Below the pieces are notes generated by a model. It made no database searches. It was not told where the DNA came from and was given only the letters and a program-made list of their open reading frames with translations. A program made the position numbers and the translations under genes. Below, one piece after another: positions 1-8,703 of a stretch of 35,373 nucleotides of DNA (position 1 is the stretch's first letter; the number at the start of each line of letters is the position of its first letter). This DNA is from Gardnerella kenyensis (GTDB taxonomy: Bacteria; Actinomycetota; Actinomycetes; Actinomycetales; Bifidobacteriaceae). The stretch covers positions 10,008 through 45,380 of the forward strand of contig NQOH01000005.1 in assembly GCA_003585735.1 (NCBI GenBank). Reading direction: 5' to 3'.

Positions 1-578
1 TCGAAATTCTTCTGTACGAAAGGAATGTTACCGAAGAAATAGCCAAGTAATGTAAAAAGTGACGACCATATAATGCCGCCAAGAATAGAAAATGGCGTGA
101 AACGAACCCATCGCATTCCGGAAACTCCCGAAATAAAAGGCATAAATGTGCGAATAAATGGGAAGAATCGGCCTAAGAACACTGCTAATGGACCCCACTT
201 TTCAATCATGGCTTCAGTTTTTGCAACGCGTTCTGGAGTAAGAGCTTTTACTTTGCCTGATTCTACAATGCGGCGGCCAAAGAAGTGTCCAATAAAGTAA
301 TTGCATTGATCGCCAATAATTGGAGCAATCCATACTACTAAAAGAAGAAGCGGCAGAGGCAACGCGCTGTGCCCGGTTTGTGCATCCGGAGCTGCGAAGA
401 AGCCGGCCGCAAAAAGCAACGAATCTCCCGGCAAAAATGGGAAGAATACTACGCCTGTTTCAATAAAAACAATGAGAAAAATAAGTCCCAATGCTGGCGC
501 TGTACCCATTGCAATCCAACTTGCAATAGCGGAACGTGGATCCTTAAGTAAGTTGACAATAAAATGAATAAATCCCAT
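1..578 (-). CDS. DedA-family membrane protein (3' end outside window)
   Basis: This open frame runs off the left edge, so the first about 192 residues are visible and the C-terminus is missing. The start ATG (576-578 read on the minus strand) follows a purine-rich ACAGGA stretch. The product begins MGFIHFIVNLLKDPRSA and has several hydrophobic segments. It carries the family hallmarks FFPFLPGDSLLFAAGF near residue 50 and GRFFPFIRTFMPFISG near residue 135, typical of DedA/SNARE-associated (VTT domain) inner-membrane proteins. Members of this family act in membrane homeostasis, and some are undecaprenyl-phosphate or other lipid flippases; the substrate here cannot be told. It is divergently oriented to the gene at 809, with about 230 bases between them that must hold both promoters. 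Confidence 0.9.
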   Translation of the reverse strand, partial: MGFIHFIVNLLKDPRSAIASWIAMGTAPALGLIFLIVFIETGVVFFPFLPGDSLLFAAGFFAAPDAQTGHSALPLPLLLLVVWIAPIIGDQCNYFIGHFFGRRIVESGKVKALTPERVAKTEAMIEKWGPLAVFLGRFFPFIRTFMPFISGVSGMRWVRFTPFSILGGIIWSSLFTLLGYFFGNIPFVQKNF

Positions 579-808
579 GATATCCTGTCGTAAATTCTGC
601 GGGTATTATGCCGCTTGTTAAACAAAGTGAAGGCAAATGCCACTGATAAGAGCCTAGCAGTCGGCATAAACGGCAAAAACATGTGTTGCACGCTATTTGT
701 TGCGCGCGTTATAGCATACAATACTAAAGTAGTGCGTAATATTGAAGTGTTTAATAATTTGAGAAAAATCTAGCGAAGACTGTAAGAAAGTTGTAAGAAA
801 GGTAACTC

Positions 809-1612
809 ATGACGTTAAACGATAAGCGTGATTCAGATCCTCAAAGTTTTGCTCCGCTTAAGCAAAGAAAACGTCCTAGTGCTGCAAATGCTAGTGCTGT
901 AAATGCTAAAGCTGCAAGTGACAATAGTTCTAAAGCTGCTTCTGAAGCTACTACTAAAACTGTTACTAAAACTGTTACTAAAACCGTAGAGAGCAAAGTT
1001 GCTAGTGAGTATTTAAGCTCAGATTTACCTGAAACCGATTTATCAATTGCTGATTTTTCTCGTAAACATGCGAATCCTAAGCGTTGGTGGTTTTATTTAG
1101 GAGTTTTGCTTGTTGCTATTGTGATTCCATACTGGATTGGACGCACTCTTGCTGTTCAATACACTTCTTGGGTTGTGTCTCATTGCGCTGGATTGTCTCC
1201 ACAAGGCGTTGTGTTTATTTCTTGGGTTGTAACTGTAGCTGCTTTTACAAGTCTTGCCATGGCTCTTATTGAATCTAATCGTTGGATTTGGCGTTTTGTT
1301 TTCCTGGTATTTCTTGCTTTAGAGCAGCTTATTGCAGGCTTGTGCATGCTGAGTATGAGTTTTTGGTATTCAACTTACGTAGTTTATGGATCTTCTGCAG
1401 GTCTTGCAAATGCTGCAAACTTAGGTATTATTTCCGCAGGTTTTGCAGTTGCTGCTTTTGCGATTATTTTCGTTGGATTACTTGTAATTATTCCTAAAAA
1501 ATCTCCGCTTAATGTTCTAACTCGCAGCTGGGCATCATTTATTATGTTTTATGTTGTTGAGGTTTTGGCAATAGTGGTAGTTCTTTTTGGCGGTTTTATG
1601 ACTGCAATGTAG
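809..1612 (+). CDS. Five-helix membrane protein of unknown function
   Basis: A 267-residue protein whose ATG follows a good AGAAAGG ribosome site. Residues 1-90 are a hydrophilic, low-complexity tail rich in Lys, Ala, Ser and Thr, including a short TKTV repeat (three copies near residue 50). Residues about 92-267 contain five hydrophobic stretches (around 93-111, 133-153, 160-186, 200-224 and 240-265) that look like transmembrane helices, with a cytosolic N-terminus likely. I do not recognise a family. It stands alone between the divergent DedA gene and rpsO, and no terminator is visible behind it, so some read-through into rpsO is possible. Confidence 0.8.
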   Translation: MTLNDKRDSDPQSFAPLKQRKRPSAANASAVNAKAASDNSSKAASEATTKTVTKTVTKTVESKVASEYLSSDLPETDLSIADFSRKHANPKRWWFYLGVLLVAIVIPYWIGRTLAVQYTSWVVSHCAGLSPQGVVFISWVVTVAAFTSLAMALIESNRWIWRFVFLVFLALEQLIAGLCMLSMSFWYSTYVVYGSSAGLANAANLGIISAGFAVAAFAIIFVGLLVIIPKKSPLNVLTRSWASFIMFYVVEVLAIVVVLFGGFMTAM

Positions 1613-1626
1613 CAGTTGCTTTTGAA

Positions 1627-1663
1627 AGTAAGTAAAAGTAAGTAAAAGTAAGTAAAAATAAGT
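1627..1663. repeat. Short tandem repeat, 10-bp unit AGTAAGTAAA, 3.7 copies
   Basis: Three exact 10-bp units and a degenerate fourth lie just after the membrane-protein stop codon and before the rpsO leader. AT-rich slip-prone DNA of this kind can vary in length between strains; it sits upstream of the likely rpsO promoter (TATTAT near 1680-1685). Confidence 0.8.
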
Positions 1664-1769
1664 TGTTTGTGCGTAGTTGTATTATAGAAATTCGGCGTGT
1701 AACGCCCGCGGATTCACAAGCGCTATAACAAAGGTTATGGCACCGCGCAGTGATATTAAGGAGGACGCC

Positions 1770-2039
1770 GTGGCATTAACGGCTGAAGATAAGAAGAATA
1801 TTATCAACGAATACGCGACGCACGAGGGTGACACGGGTTCCCCAGAAGTGCAGGTTGCTTTGCTTAGCAAGCGCATTGCTGACCTTACTGAGCACTTGAA
1901 GGAGCACAAGCACGATCATCATTCTCGTCGTGGTTTGTTGCTCATGGTTGGTGATCGTCGCCGCCTTCTCGATTACTTGAAGCGCGTGGACATCAACCGT
2001 TATCGTTCTTTGATTGAGCGACTCGGCTTGCGTCGATAG
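1770..2039 (+). CDS. rpsO: 30S ribosomal protein S15
   Basis: An 89-residue S15, the usual length for this protein, which binds 16S rRNA in the platform of the small subunit. The GTG at 1770 is preferred over upstream in-frame starts because AAGGAGG (1758-1764) lies at ideal distance and the protein then begins [11 protein letters not shown] as in other S15 proteins. The core [13 protein letters not shown] near residue 20 and the [10 protein letters not shown] and [13 protein letters not shown] segments are diagnostic. A strong hairpin terminator follows at once. The neighbour pnp is a classical rpsO partner in bacteria. Confidence 0.97.
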   Translation: MALTAEDKKNIINEYATHEGDTGSPEVQVALLSKRIADLTEHLKEHKHDHHSRRGLLLMVGDRRRLLDYLKRVDINRYRSLIERLGLRR

Positions 2040-2047
2040 TCTTTCTT

Positions 2048-2072
2048 AGCCCGGGCTTAAGCTCGGGCTTTT
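2048..2072 (+). terminator. Intrinsic terminator of rpsO
   Basis: AGCCCG pairs with CGGGCT and the stem continues through GCT/AGC around a tiny loop; it is followed by a short T run. It lies 8 bases after the rpsO stop, so rpsO is probably largely monocistronic. Confidence 0.85.
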
Positions 2073-2299
2073 GTATAGTACATAATTGAAAGCATAATTA
2101 AAGATTGAAGCATAACTGAAGATTGAAGCATAATTTAATACGGATGATTGAAGTAACCGAAACAAAAAACACTACGAAATATTGGCGTAACGCAAGTGTT
2201 GCAAAGATTGCAAATATTCGCATTGATGGTAATAGTGCGAAGTTGCCAATGTTATTACGCATGTTGGTTGATTAGGTAAGTTAAGAAAAGGAGGAACCC

Positions 2300-5101
2300 G
2301 TGGAGGGTCCCGAAATTAAGGCTGTAGAAGCCGTTATTGATAATGGTTCATTTGGTAAGCGCACGCTGCGCTTTGAAACTGGTCGCCTTGCTCAGCAAGC
2401 TGATGGTGCTGTTGCTGCATATTTGGATGACGATTCCATGATTTTGTCGACGACGACTGCAGGATCTAGCCCGAAGGAAAATTACGACTTCTTCCCATTA
2501 ACTGTTGATGTAGAAGAAAAAATGTACGCTGCTGGAAAGATTCCAGGATCTTTCTTCCGCAGGGAAGGTCGTCCTTCTAATGAGGCAACGTTGGCATGCC
2601 GCATTATTGACCGCCCGTTGCGACCACTGTTCCCACACACTCTTCGTAACGAAGTTCAGGTTGTGGAAACTGTTTTGTCTATTAATCCGGACGATGCTTA
2701 TGACGTTATTGCTTTGAATGCTGCGTCTGCATCAACTATGATTTCTGGTTTGCCATTTGAAGGGCCAGTTTCTGGCGTCCGTTTGGCTTTGATCGACGGT
2801 CAGTGGGTTGCTTTCCCACGTTGGAGCGAACGCGAACGCGCAGTGTTTGAGATTGTGGTTGCTGGCCGCGTAATCGACAACGGTGATGTTGCAATCGCAA
2901 TGATTGAGGCTGGAGCTGGTAAGAACGCTTGGAATTTGATTTACAACGAGGGTCAAACTAAGCCAGATGAGGAAGTTGTTGCCGGCGGTTTGGAAGCTGC
3001 TAAGCCATTCATTAAGGTAATTTGCGATGCTCAAAACGAGTTGAAGCGTATTGCAGCTAAGGAAACTAAGGAATTCCAGCTATTCCCAGAGTATACTGAC
3101 GAACTTTACGCTCGCATTGACGAGATTGCGCATGCTGATTTGAACGAGGCTCTTTCTATTGCAGAAAAGCTTCCTCGTCAAGACCGCATTGCGGAAATTA
3201 AGGAAAATGTGCGCGAAACAATTGCGCAAGAGTTCACTGATATGGACGAAGCTGAGAAGGAAAAGGAACTCGGCAACGCCTTCAAGGAATTGCAGCGTCA
3301 GATTGTTCGTCGTCGTATTTTGACTGAGGATTATCGTATTGACGGCCGCGGTTTGCGCGATATTCGTACGCTTTCTGCTGAAGTTGATATTGTTCCTCGC
3401 GTTCACGGTTCTGCACTTTTCCAGCGTGGTGAAACTCAGATTCTTGGTGTTACTACTTTGAATATGTTGAAGATGGAACAGCAAGTTGATGCGCTTTCTG
3501 GTCCACAAACCAAGCGCTACATGCACAACTACGAAATGCCTCCATACTCCACTGGTGAAACTGGTCGCGTTGGTTCTCCAAAGCGTCGCGAAATTGGTCA
3601 CGGTGCTTTGGCAGAGAAGGCTTTGGTGCCTGTGTTGCCAAGTCGTGAAGAGTTCCCGTACGCTATTCGTCAGGTTTCTGAGGCTATTGGTTCCAACGGT
3701 TCTACTTCTATGGGTTCCGTGTGCGCTTCTACGCTTTCCTTGCTTGCCGCAGGCGTGCCTTTGAAGGCTCCGGTTGCTGGTATTGCTATGGGATTGGTTT
3801 CTGGCGATGTTGATGGAAAGCACATCTTTAAGACCTTAACCGATATTCTCGGTGCAGAAGATGCTTTTGGAGATATGGACTTCAAGGTTGCTGGTACTTC
3901 CGAGTTTATTACCGCTTTGCAGCTTGATACTAAGCTTGATGGTATTCCAGCTGATATTTTGGCTGCCGCTTTGCAGCAGGCTCACGAAGCTCGTACAACT
4001 ATTCTTGAGGTTATTAACGAGTGCATTGATTGCCCAGCAGAAATGAGCCCATTTGCTCCACGAATTATTACCACTACTATTCCTGTGGATAAGATTGGTG
4101 AAGTAATTGGCCCTAAGGGCAAGATGATTAACCAAATTCAGGAAGATACTGGTGCTGAGATTGCTATTGAGGATGACGGCACAGTTTATATTGCTTCCGA
4201 AGGTGGAGAAGCTGCTCAGAAAGCAAAGGAAATCATCGATTCTATTGCTAATCCTCATATTCCAAAAGCTGGCGAAACTTTCACTGGTAAAGTTGTGAAA
4301 ACTACAAGCTTTGGTGCTTTTGTGAATTTGACTCCTGGCACCGATGGCTTATTGCATATTTCGCAAATTCGCAATTTGGCTAATGGCGAACGTATTGACA
4401 CAGTTGAGGATGTGCTTAAGGAAGGCGATGATGTTGAGGTTATCGTACAAAGCGTAGATGAGCGCGGTAAGATTTCCTTAGCAATTCCAGGATTTGAGAA
4501 TCAGGAATCTTCGGCTCCAGCTCCTCGCGAAAATCGCGGACGTGGTTCGCGCGACGATCGTGACAGCCGCGGTGATTATCGTGGACGTGCACGTCGTGAC
4601 GACCGCGATGACCGCGATGACCGCGATGATAGAGATCGTGCGGATCGTGACGATCGTACTCGCCGTCGTATGCGCGATGATCGCGATGATCGTGACCGTG
4701 CGGATCGCGACGAGCGTGATAATCGTTACGATCGCGACAATCGCGACAGCCGCTACGAAGACCGTAACGTGCGTCGTGACGACCGTCGCTCGGATCGTGA
4801 CGATCGTTACAATGACAACGATTTTGACGATCGTCCTCGCCGCAACTTGCGCCGTGACGACCGCTATGACAATCGTGACGATCGTGATTCTCGCGACAAT
4901 CGCGACAGCCGCGACAATCGCGACGATCGCAGCGAACGCACAACTCGCAGGTCTACAGAAAACCGCCGTGGCTTAGATCGAAACCCACGATACGCTGCAG
5001 ACGACAATCACTACGACGAATATCGTTCAGCTCGCGAAGAGCGTACAGAGCGTCCTCGTCGTCGCGTACGCCGCGATTTTGATCCATTCGAGGAAGATTA
5101 A
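2300..5101 (+). CDS. pnp: Polyribonucleotide nucleotidyltransferase (PNPase) with long Arg/Asp-rich tail
   Basis: A 933-residue PNPase, a phosphorolytic 3'-5' exoribonuclease that acts in mRNA turnover. The GTG start has AAGGAGG (2288-2294) at good distance. Order of parts: first RNase PH domain (about 10-150), alpha-helical linker, second RNase PH domain (about 345-580, with [12 protein letters not shown] and the [14 protein letters not shown] phosphate-binding stretch), KH domain (about 592-655, with GPKGKM as the GxxG loop) and S1 domain (about 656-730, [14 protein letters not shown]). The last about 200 residues are an almost pure Arg/Asp dipeptide tract ([11 protein letters not shown] type) ending in FDPFEED. 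Standard PNPases are about 710-750 residues; the long tail is probably disordered and RNA-binding or condensate-forming. A terminator follows. Confidence 0.97.
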   Translation: MEGPEIKAVEAVIDNGSFGKRTLRFETGRLAQQADGAVAAYLDDDSMILSTTTAGSSPKENYDFFPLTVDVEEKMYAAGKIPGSFFRREGRPSNEATLACRIIDRPLRPLFPHTLRNEVQVVETVLSINPDDAYDVIALNAASASTMISGLPFEGPVSGVRLALIDGQWVAFPRWSERERAVFEIVVAGRVIDNGDVAIAMIEAGAGKNAWNLIYNEGQTKPDEEVVAGGLEAAKPFIKVICDAQNELKRIAAKETKEFQLFPEYTDELYARIDEIAHADLNEALSIAEKLPRQDRIAEIKENVRETIAQEFTDMDEAEKEKELGNAFKELQRQIVRRRILTEDYRIDGRGLRDIRTLSAEVDIVPRVHGSALFQRGETQILGVTTLNMLKMEQQVDALSGPQTKRYMHNYEMPPYSTGETGRVGSPKRREIGHGALAEKALVPVLPSREEFPYAIRQVSEAIGSNGSTSMGSVCASTLSLLAAGVPLKAPVAGIAMGLVSGDVDGKHIFKTLTDILGAEDAFGDMDFKVAGTSEFITALQLDTKLDGIPADILAAALQQAHEARTTILEVINECIDCPAEMSPFAPRIITTTIPVDKIGEVIGPKGKMINQIQEDTGAEIAIEDDGTVYIASEGGEAAQKAKEIIDSIANPHIPKAGETFTGKVVKTTSFGAFVNLTPGTDGLLHISQIRNLANGERIDTVEDVLKEGDDVEVIVQSVDERGKISLAIPGFENQESSAPAPRENRGRGSRDDRDSRGDYRGRARRDDRDDRDDRDDRDRADRDDRTRRRMRDDRDDRDRADRDERDNRYDRDNRDSRYEDRNVRRDDRRSDRDDRYNDNDFDDRPRRNLRRDDRYDNRDDRDSRDNRDSRDNRDDRSERTTRRSTENRRGLDRNPRYAADDNHYDEYRSAREERTERPRRRVRRDFDPFEED
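4540..4950. repeat. Degenerate tandem repeat encoding the RDD tail of PNPase
   Basis: Nine-base units of the type CGCGATGAC recur many times inside the 3' part of pnp, with synonymous variation between units. The repetition creates long spurious open frames on both strands. Confidence 0.8.
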
Positions 5102-5159
5102 TCGCATAAAATTATCGAAAATAAATACTAATCGATAATAAATAAATTAATAATTTACG

Positions 5160-5197
5160 AAATGCCTTCAAATTGCTTTTGCGTTTGGAGGCATTTT
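5160..5197 (+). terminator. Intrinsic terminator of pnp
   Basis: AAATGCCTTCAAA pairs over 13 positions (one G-T wobble) with TTTGGAGGCATTT across a 10-base loop; it ends in TTTT. It separates pnp from the aldo/keto reductase. Confidence 0.85.
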
Positions 5198-5222
5198 AAA
5201 ACTGTTTAAAATAAGGAAAAAT

Positions 5223-6086
5223 ATGGTAATGCATCGCGATTTAGGCTCGTTTAATACAACAGCTATTGGTTTTGGCGAAATGCCTTTAACAATTGAGAAT
5301 AATCTTGGCCACGATATGGGAATCGAAACAATTCATGCAGCTCTCGACGCAGGCTGCACCCATATTGACACAGCTTGGGCATATTACTGCTCCGGAGGCG
5401 AAGAGCAAACCGGCGAAAAGCTTGTTCACGAAGCTTTAAGCACTTGGAAAGGCGATAAATCTTCTATTTTAGTTGCAACAAAAGTTGGGCATTTCCGTAA
5501 CTTTACGGATGGCCGCCCAACGTGGGGCAAAGATGGCAAGCCTGAGCATTTAATTCGCCACGCAAAAGAGTCAGCTATGGTACTCGGCGTAGACACTATT
5601 GATTTGCTTTACTTCCACAGGCCGGATCCAGAAGTGCCATACAACGAATCTATTGAAGCAATGCAACAGCTGCTTGACGAAGGCGTTGCTCGCGAAATTG
5701 GCATTTCTAACGCTTCTGTGGAACAGATTGATATTGCTCGCAACATTTTAGGAAATAAGTTAGTTGCCGTGCAAAATCAGTATTCGCCGGTTCATTTAGA
5801 AAACGAAGATACGTTGCAATATTGCGAAAAGCTTGGAATTGCTTTCGTATGCTGGAGCCCGTTAGGTGGATTCCGCCATCCGTATGACGATCATCTTTTT
5901 GACCCATTCCGCAAAGTAGCTGATGCTCACGGCGTAAGCTACCAGCAGGTTGTTTTGGCGTGGGAACTTGCAAAAGGTGAGCACGTATTTGTGATTCCTG
6001 GAGCTCATAGGCCAGCTACTATTTTGGACAGCTTAAAAGCTTCAGATTTGCAATTAAGCGATGAAGAATTGGCTTATTTGGGATGA
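5223..6086 (+). CDS. Aldo/keto reductase family oxidoreductase
   Basis: A 287-residue TIM-barrel reductase that would use NADPH to reduce carbonyl compounds; the substrate cannot be inferred. The catalytic pattern is visible: Asp49 and Tyr54 in HIDTAWAYY, the Lys in ATKVGHFR (about residue 85), and the His in LLYFHRPDPEVPYN (about residue 125). The C-terminal VIPGAHRPATILDSLKAS is the cofactor-phosphate binding segment and DEELAYLG the usual end. ATG at 5223 is preceded by AAGGAA; a second ATG two codons later is also possible. The next gene starts 14 bases after the stop, so the two are likely co-transcribed. Confidence 0.93.
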   Translation: MVMHRDLGSFNTTAIGFGEMPLTIENNLGHDMGIETIHAALDAGCTHIDTAWAYYCSGGEEQTGEKLVHEALSTWKGDKSSILVATKVGHFRNFTDGRPTWGKDGKPEHLIRHAKESAMVLGVDTIDLLYFHRPDPEVPYNESIEAMQQLLDEGVAREIGISNASVEQIDIARNILGNKLVAVQNQYSPVHLENEDTLQYCEKLGIAFVCWSPLGGFRHPYDDHLFDPFRKVADAHGVSYQQVVLAWELAKGEHVFVIPGAHRPATILDSLKASDLQLSDEELAYLG

Positions 6087-6099
6087 AAGAAAGCAAAAT

Positions 6100-7065
6100 A
6101 TGCAACAAACAAGCGTAACAGGTATGCCTCTTCCTCATGAAGACGAAGAAGGCACACCAATTCCTGTAACTATTCCAGTGGCATTGGGTGCTAGAACTCA
6201 TGCTGTTTTTACTACAAGACTAGGTGGAATTTCTGAAGGAGCTTTTGCTTCGCTTAATTTGGGCGGACGCGCAGAAGATAGTGCGGAAGCTGTTGCTAGT
6301 AATCGCGCATCTTTGCAGCGAGCATTGCAAGCGGACTTGTCTTTGGTTGCTCAAGTGCATGGAAGAGAAGTTTTTGATGCGGATACTGTAGTTGATTCAT
6401 GGAATACTTCTTACGGATTCGACGCAACCGGTTTCGCAGATTCTAAATTGCGTATTGAATCAGATGCACAAGTTTCTACAGCTTGCTCGCTTGCTTTGGG
6501 AATGTTTGCAGCCGACTGCTTGCCTGTTTTACTTGCGGATGACGAAGCTGGAGTTATTGCTGCAGCGCATTGCGGCAGAAAAGGCTTAATGGCTGGAGTT
6601 CTTGATGCAACTATTGAAGCAATGTGCGAAAAAGGCGCTGAACGCTCGCGCATAGATGCGGTTTTAGGCCCGTGCATTTGCGCAGACTGCTACGAAGTTG
6701 GCGAAAGTATTGCGTGCGATTTTGAAAAACGATACCCACAAACCGTCACAAAAACTCGTTTTGGCGGCTTAGGTATTGATATTGCGGAAGCTGCACGAAT
6801 CGACTTAGCGCTTGCAGGAGTTGCAAATATTGTTGACGCGCTGCCTCGAGTTACTGCAGCTACGCAATATTTGCAGGAAGATGAGGAATTGCGCACAATT
6901 TGCGAAGTAGACGGTGAAGGAGCATCTTTGCCAGAACGTTTGCAAAATTTGCAAAACCCAATGTGCACTTTGGAAAATCCTTTGTGGTATTCGCATAGAC
7001 GCGCGCAACTTGCAGGAAAATCGCATGAAGGAAGACTGCTAGCTTTAGTAATTAAAGATAAATAA
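6100..7065 (+). CDS. pgeF: PgeF/YfiH-family protein (polyphenol oxidase / DUF152 fold)
   Basis: A protein of 321 residues from ATG 6100, which has a weak GAAAGAAAG site; an in-frame ATG at 6061 would overlap the upstream gene and gives an atypical N-terminus. The family signatures are visible: FTTRLGGISEGAFASLNLG near residue 40, AADCLPVLLADDEAGVIAAAH and CGRKGLMAGVLDATI near 140-170 (Cys and His ligands), and GPCICADCYEVG near 195. Characterised members include E. coli PgeF, which edits misincorporated amino acids in peptidoglycan precursors, and zinc enzymes acting on purine nucleosides. In many actinobacteria this gene sits in the ftsZ-sepF-wag31 cluster; here a DivIVA-like gene follows. 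Confidence 0.88.
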   Translation: MQQTSVTGMPLPHEDEEGTPIPVTIPVALGARTHAVFTTRLGGISEGAFASLNLGGRAEDSAEAVASNRASLQRALQADLSLVAQVHGREVFDADTVVDSWNTSYGFDATGFADSKLRIESDAQVSTACSLALGMFAADCLPVLLADDEAGVIAAAHCGRKGLMAGVLDATIEAMCEKGAERSRIDAVLGPCICADCYEVGESIACDFEKRYPQTVTKTRFGGLGIDIAEAARIDLALAGVANIVDALPRVTAATQYLQEDEELRTICEVDGEGASLPERLQNLQNPMCTLENPLWYSHRRAQLAGKSHEGRLLALVIKDK

Positions 7066-7153
7066 TTTAGTAAGTTATAAAGCATGCAAAAAACGTTCGC
7101 AACACACGAGTATTTTGCGCACTTAAGTGATAGCGTTGATGCTGATGGTGTGT

Positions 7154-7177
7154 GCACAGCGGTCGGTGCAGCTGTGC
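7154..7177 (+). other. Hairpin in the leader of the DivIVA-like gene
   Basis: GCACAGC pairs with GCTGTGC over 7 bases around a 10-base loop, 11 bases before the AAAGGA ribosome site of the gene starting at 7200. It has no T run and is not a terminator; any regulatory role is inference. Confidence 0.35.
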
Positions 7178-7199
7178 GGGGGCTTGTGAAAGGAATATT

Positions 7200-8603
7200 A
7201 TGGTAGCGGATTTATTCCCAACCGCTCTGCGTGGGTACGATAAAGACAAGGTAAACGAAGCCTTTGCAAACTATGAGCGCACTATTTCGCGATTGCGTGA
7301 ACAAGTGCGTTCTAGCGATGAATCTATTTTGCAATTACAAGCACAATTGCAAGAAGAAAAAAATAATGTAAAACGCGCAAAAAGCGGAAATACTTTCGCA
7401 TCTTTGGGCGCGAATGCGCAACAATTACTGGCTTCTGCAGAACAAACAAGTGCGCAATTACTTGAACGTGCTAAGCAGGATGCTGCATCAATCAAGAAGA
7501 ATGCACAAGCACAAGCTGGAACGTTACTTAATAACGCAAAGCTAGATGCAGCGCATTTAATGCAAGAAGCTAAAACTAAAGCCGACACAATGCTTTCAAA
7601 CGCTACGCAAAAGTCGACTCAAATGATGCAAGCAGCTCAAGAAGATTCTGCGCGTTTGCGTGATACTACAGCAAAAGATGTGCAAGCACAAAAAGATGCT
7701 GCAGAATTAGCTTTGCAAAATGCTCACGAAGAACACACTAAGCGTATGGCTTCAGAGCGAGCTCAGCAAGAAAGCAGTATTTCGCAACTTAAGTCGGAAG
7801 CTGCTCAAAAAATTGCAGAACAGCGTGCTGCAGCAAACGAAGAAATTGCTCGTGCTAAAGCCGAAACAAATGATCAAATTGAATCTGCTCTTGCCGAGGC
7901 AAATAAGAAGCTGGCTGATATGCGTGAGCATGCTTCTAAGATGATGGCAGATGCTCAGCGTAAGGCTGGAGAAATTACGGATGCAGCTAGCGCGAAGGCT
8001 CAGGAAATTGCTGATGATGCTCAAGTTGAGCGCACTCGCACATTAAGCCAGGTTAGTGCTGAAGTTGAGCAAATTCGTGCAGATATTGCTTCCCAGCAAG
8101 AAGAAGCTACGAAGAAGGTTGATGCGTTACTTTCTGGCTTGAAAGAAAAGGAAAGTGCAGCTCAGGAAGAAGCAGATGCTTTGGTTGCGCGCGCAAAAAC
8201 TGTGCATCAGGAAGCTGATGATTATGCTGCGCAAACGCATAAGGCTGCTGACGATCAGGCTGCGGAAATTGTGCGCAAAGCTATGCAAGAAGCTACTGCT
8301 CAAGTTGAAGAGCGTAGGGCTGCGGCACAGCAGGAGCTTGATGGAATGACTGCGCGTTTGAGCCAGTTGCAGCATCGCGAAGCAACTATTACTCAGCGCG
8401 TTACAGAATTGCGCTCGCTGTTTGCTAATGCGTTCTCCGGATTCGATTTTGGCGACGTTCAACAGTCTCAGCCGGTTAATCAGGCTTCTGACGATGGTGA
8501 CGATTCGTCTGATGCGCAATCTTCTGCAGATGCAAAACAAGCTCAGCGCGAGGTTCAAGCTGCTTTGGCGGAATCTGCTGAAAGTGCGGACGATGCTGAA
8601 TAG
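7200..8603 (+). CDS. DivIVA-like long coiled-coil protein
   Basis: A 467-residue protein from ATG 7200, chosen because GAAAGGA lies just upstream and the product then begins MVADLFPTALRGYDKDKVNEAF, a DivIVA-type N-terminus that in relatives senses curved membrane. From about residue 25 to 400 it is an almost unbroken Ala/Gln/Glu/Lys-rich coiled coil with repeating AQAEAK-like heptads. The tail (about 420-467) is acidic and Ser/Asp/Ala-rich. Proteins of this type scaffold polar growth and division in Actinobacteria (Wag31/DivIVA, Scy, FilP). The coil is longer than in typical Wag31 and the usual neighbours sepF and yggT are absent, so it may be a paralogue and not the main DivIVA. It follows pgeF by 134 bases. 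Confidence 0.82.
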   Translation: MVADLFPTALRGYDKDKVNEAFANYERTISRLREQVRSSDESILQLQAQLQEEKNNVKRAKSGNTFASLGANAQQLLASAEQTSAQLLERAKQDAASIKKNAQAQAGTLLNNAKLDAAHLMQEAKTKADTMLSNATQKSTQMMQAAQEDSARLRDTTAKDVQAQKDAAELALQNAHEEHTKRMASERAQQESSISQLKSEAAQKIAEQRAAANEEIARAKAETNDQIESALAEANKKLADMREHASKMMADAQRKAGEITDAASAKAQEIADDAQVERTRTLSQVSAEVEQIRADIASQQEEATKKVDALLSGLKEKESAAQEEADALVARAKTVHQEADDYAAQTHKAADDQAAEIVRKAMQEATAQVEERRAAAQQELDGMTARLSQLQHREATITQRVTELRSLFANAFSGFDFGDVQQSQPVNQASDDGDDSSDAQSSADAKQAQREVQAALAESAESADDAE

Positions 8604-8703
8604 TGCTGAAAGTGCAGAATAGAAAGAAAATTAGTAAAATAAATTTTCTAACTAAATTTTCTAATTAAATTTAAGTAAATAATTAATAGGAAAGGTAAGA
8701 ATA

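Noticed and set aside
2144-2275. A 43-codon open frame between the rpsO terminator and pnp
   Set aside because: It starts with ATG but has no ribosome site, no recognisable similarity and lies in imperfect AT-rich repeats; it may be only pnp leader.
3080-3823. A 247-codon minus-strand frame inside pnp
   Set aside because: Lies wholly within a clearly functional pnp and has no coding character.
4440-4976. Long open frames of 160-167 codons opposite and beside the pnp tail
   Set aside because: They are by-products of the repetitive RD codons; the products are monotonous (Val/Thr/Ile or Cys/Arg/His) and have no start signals.
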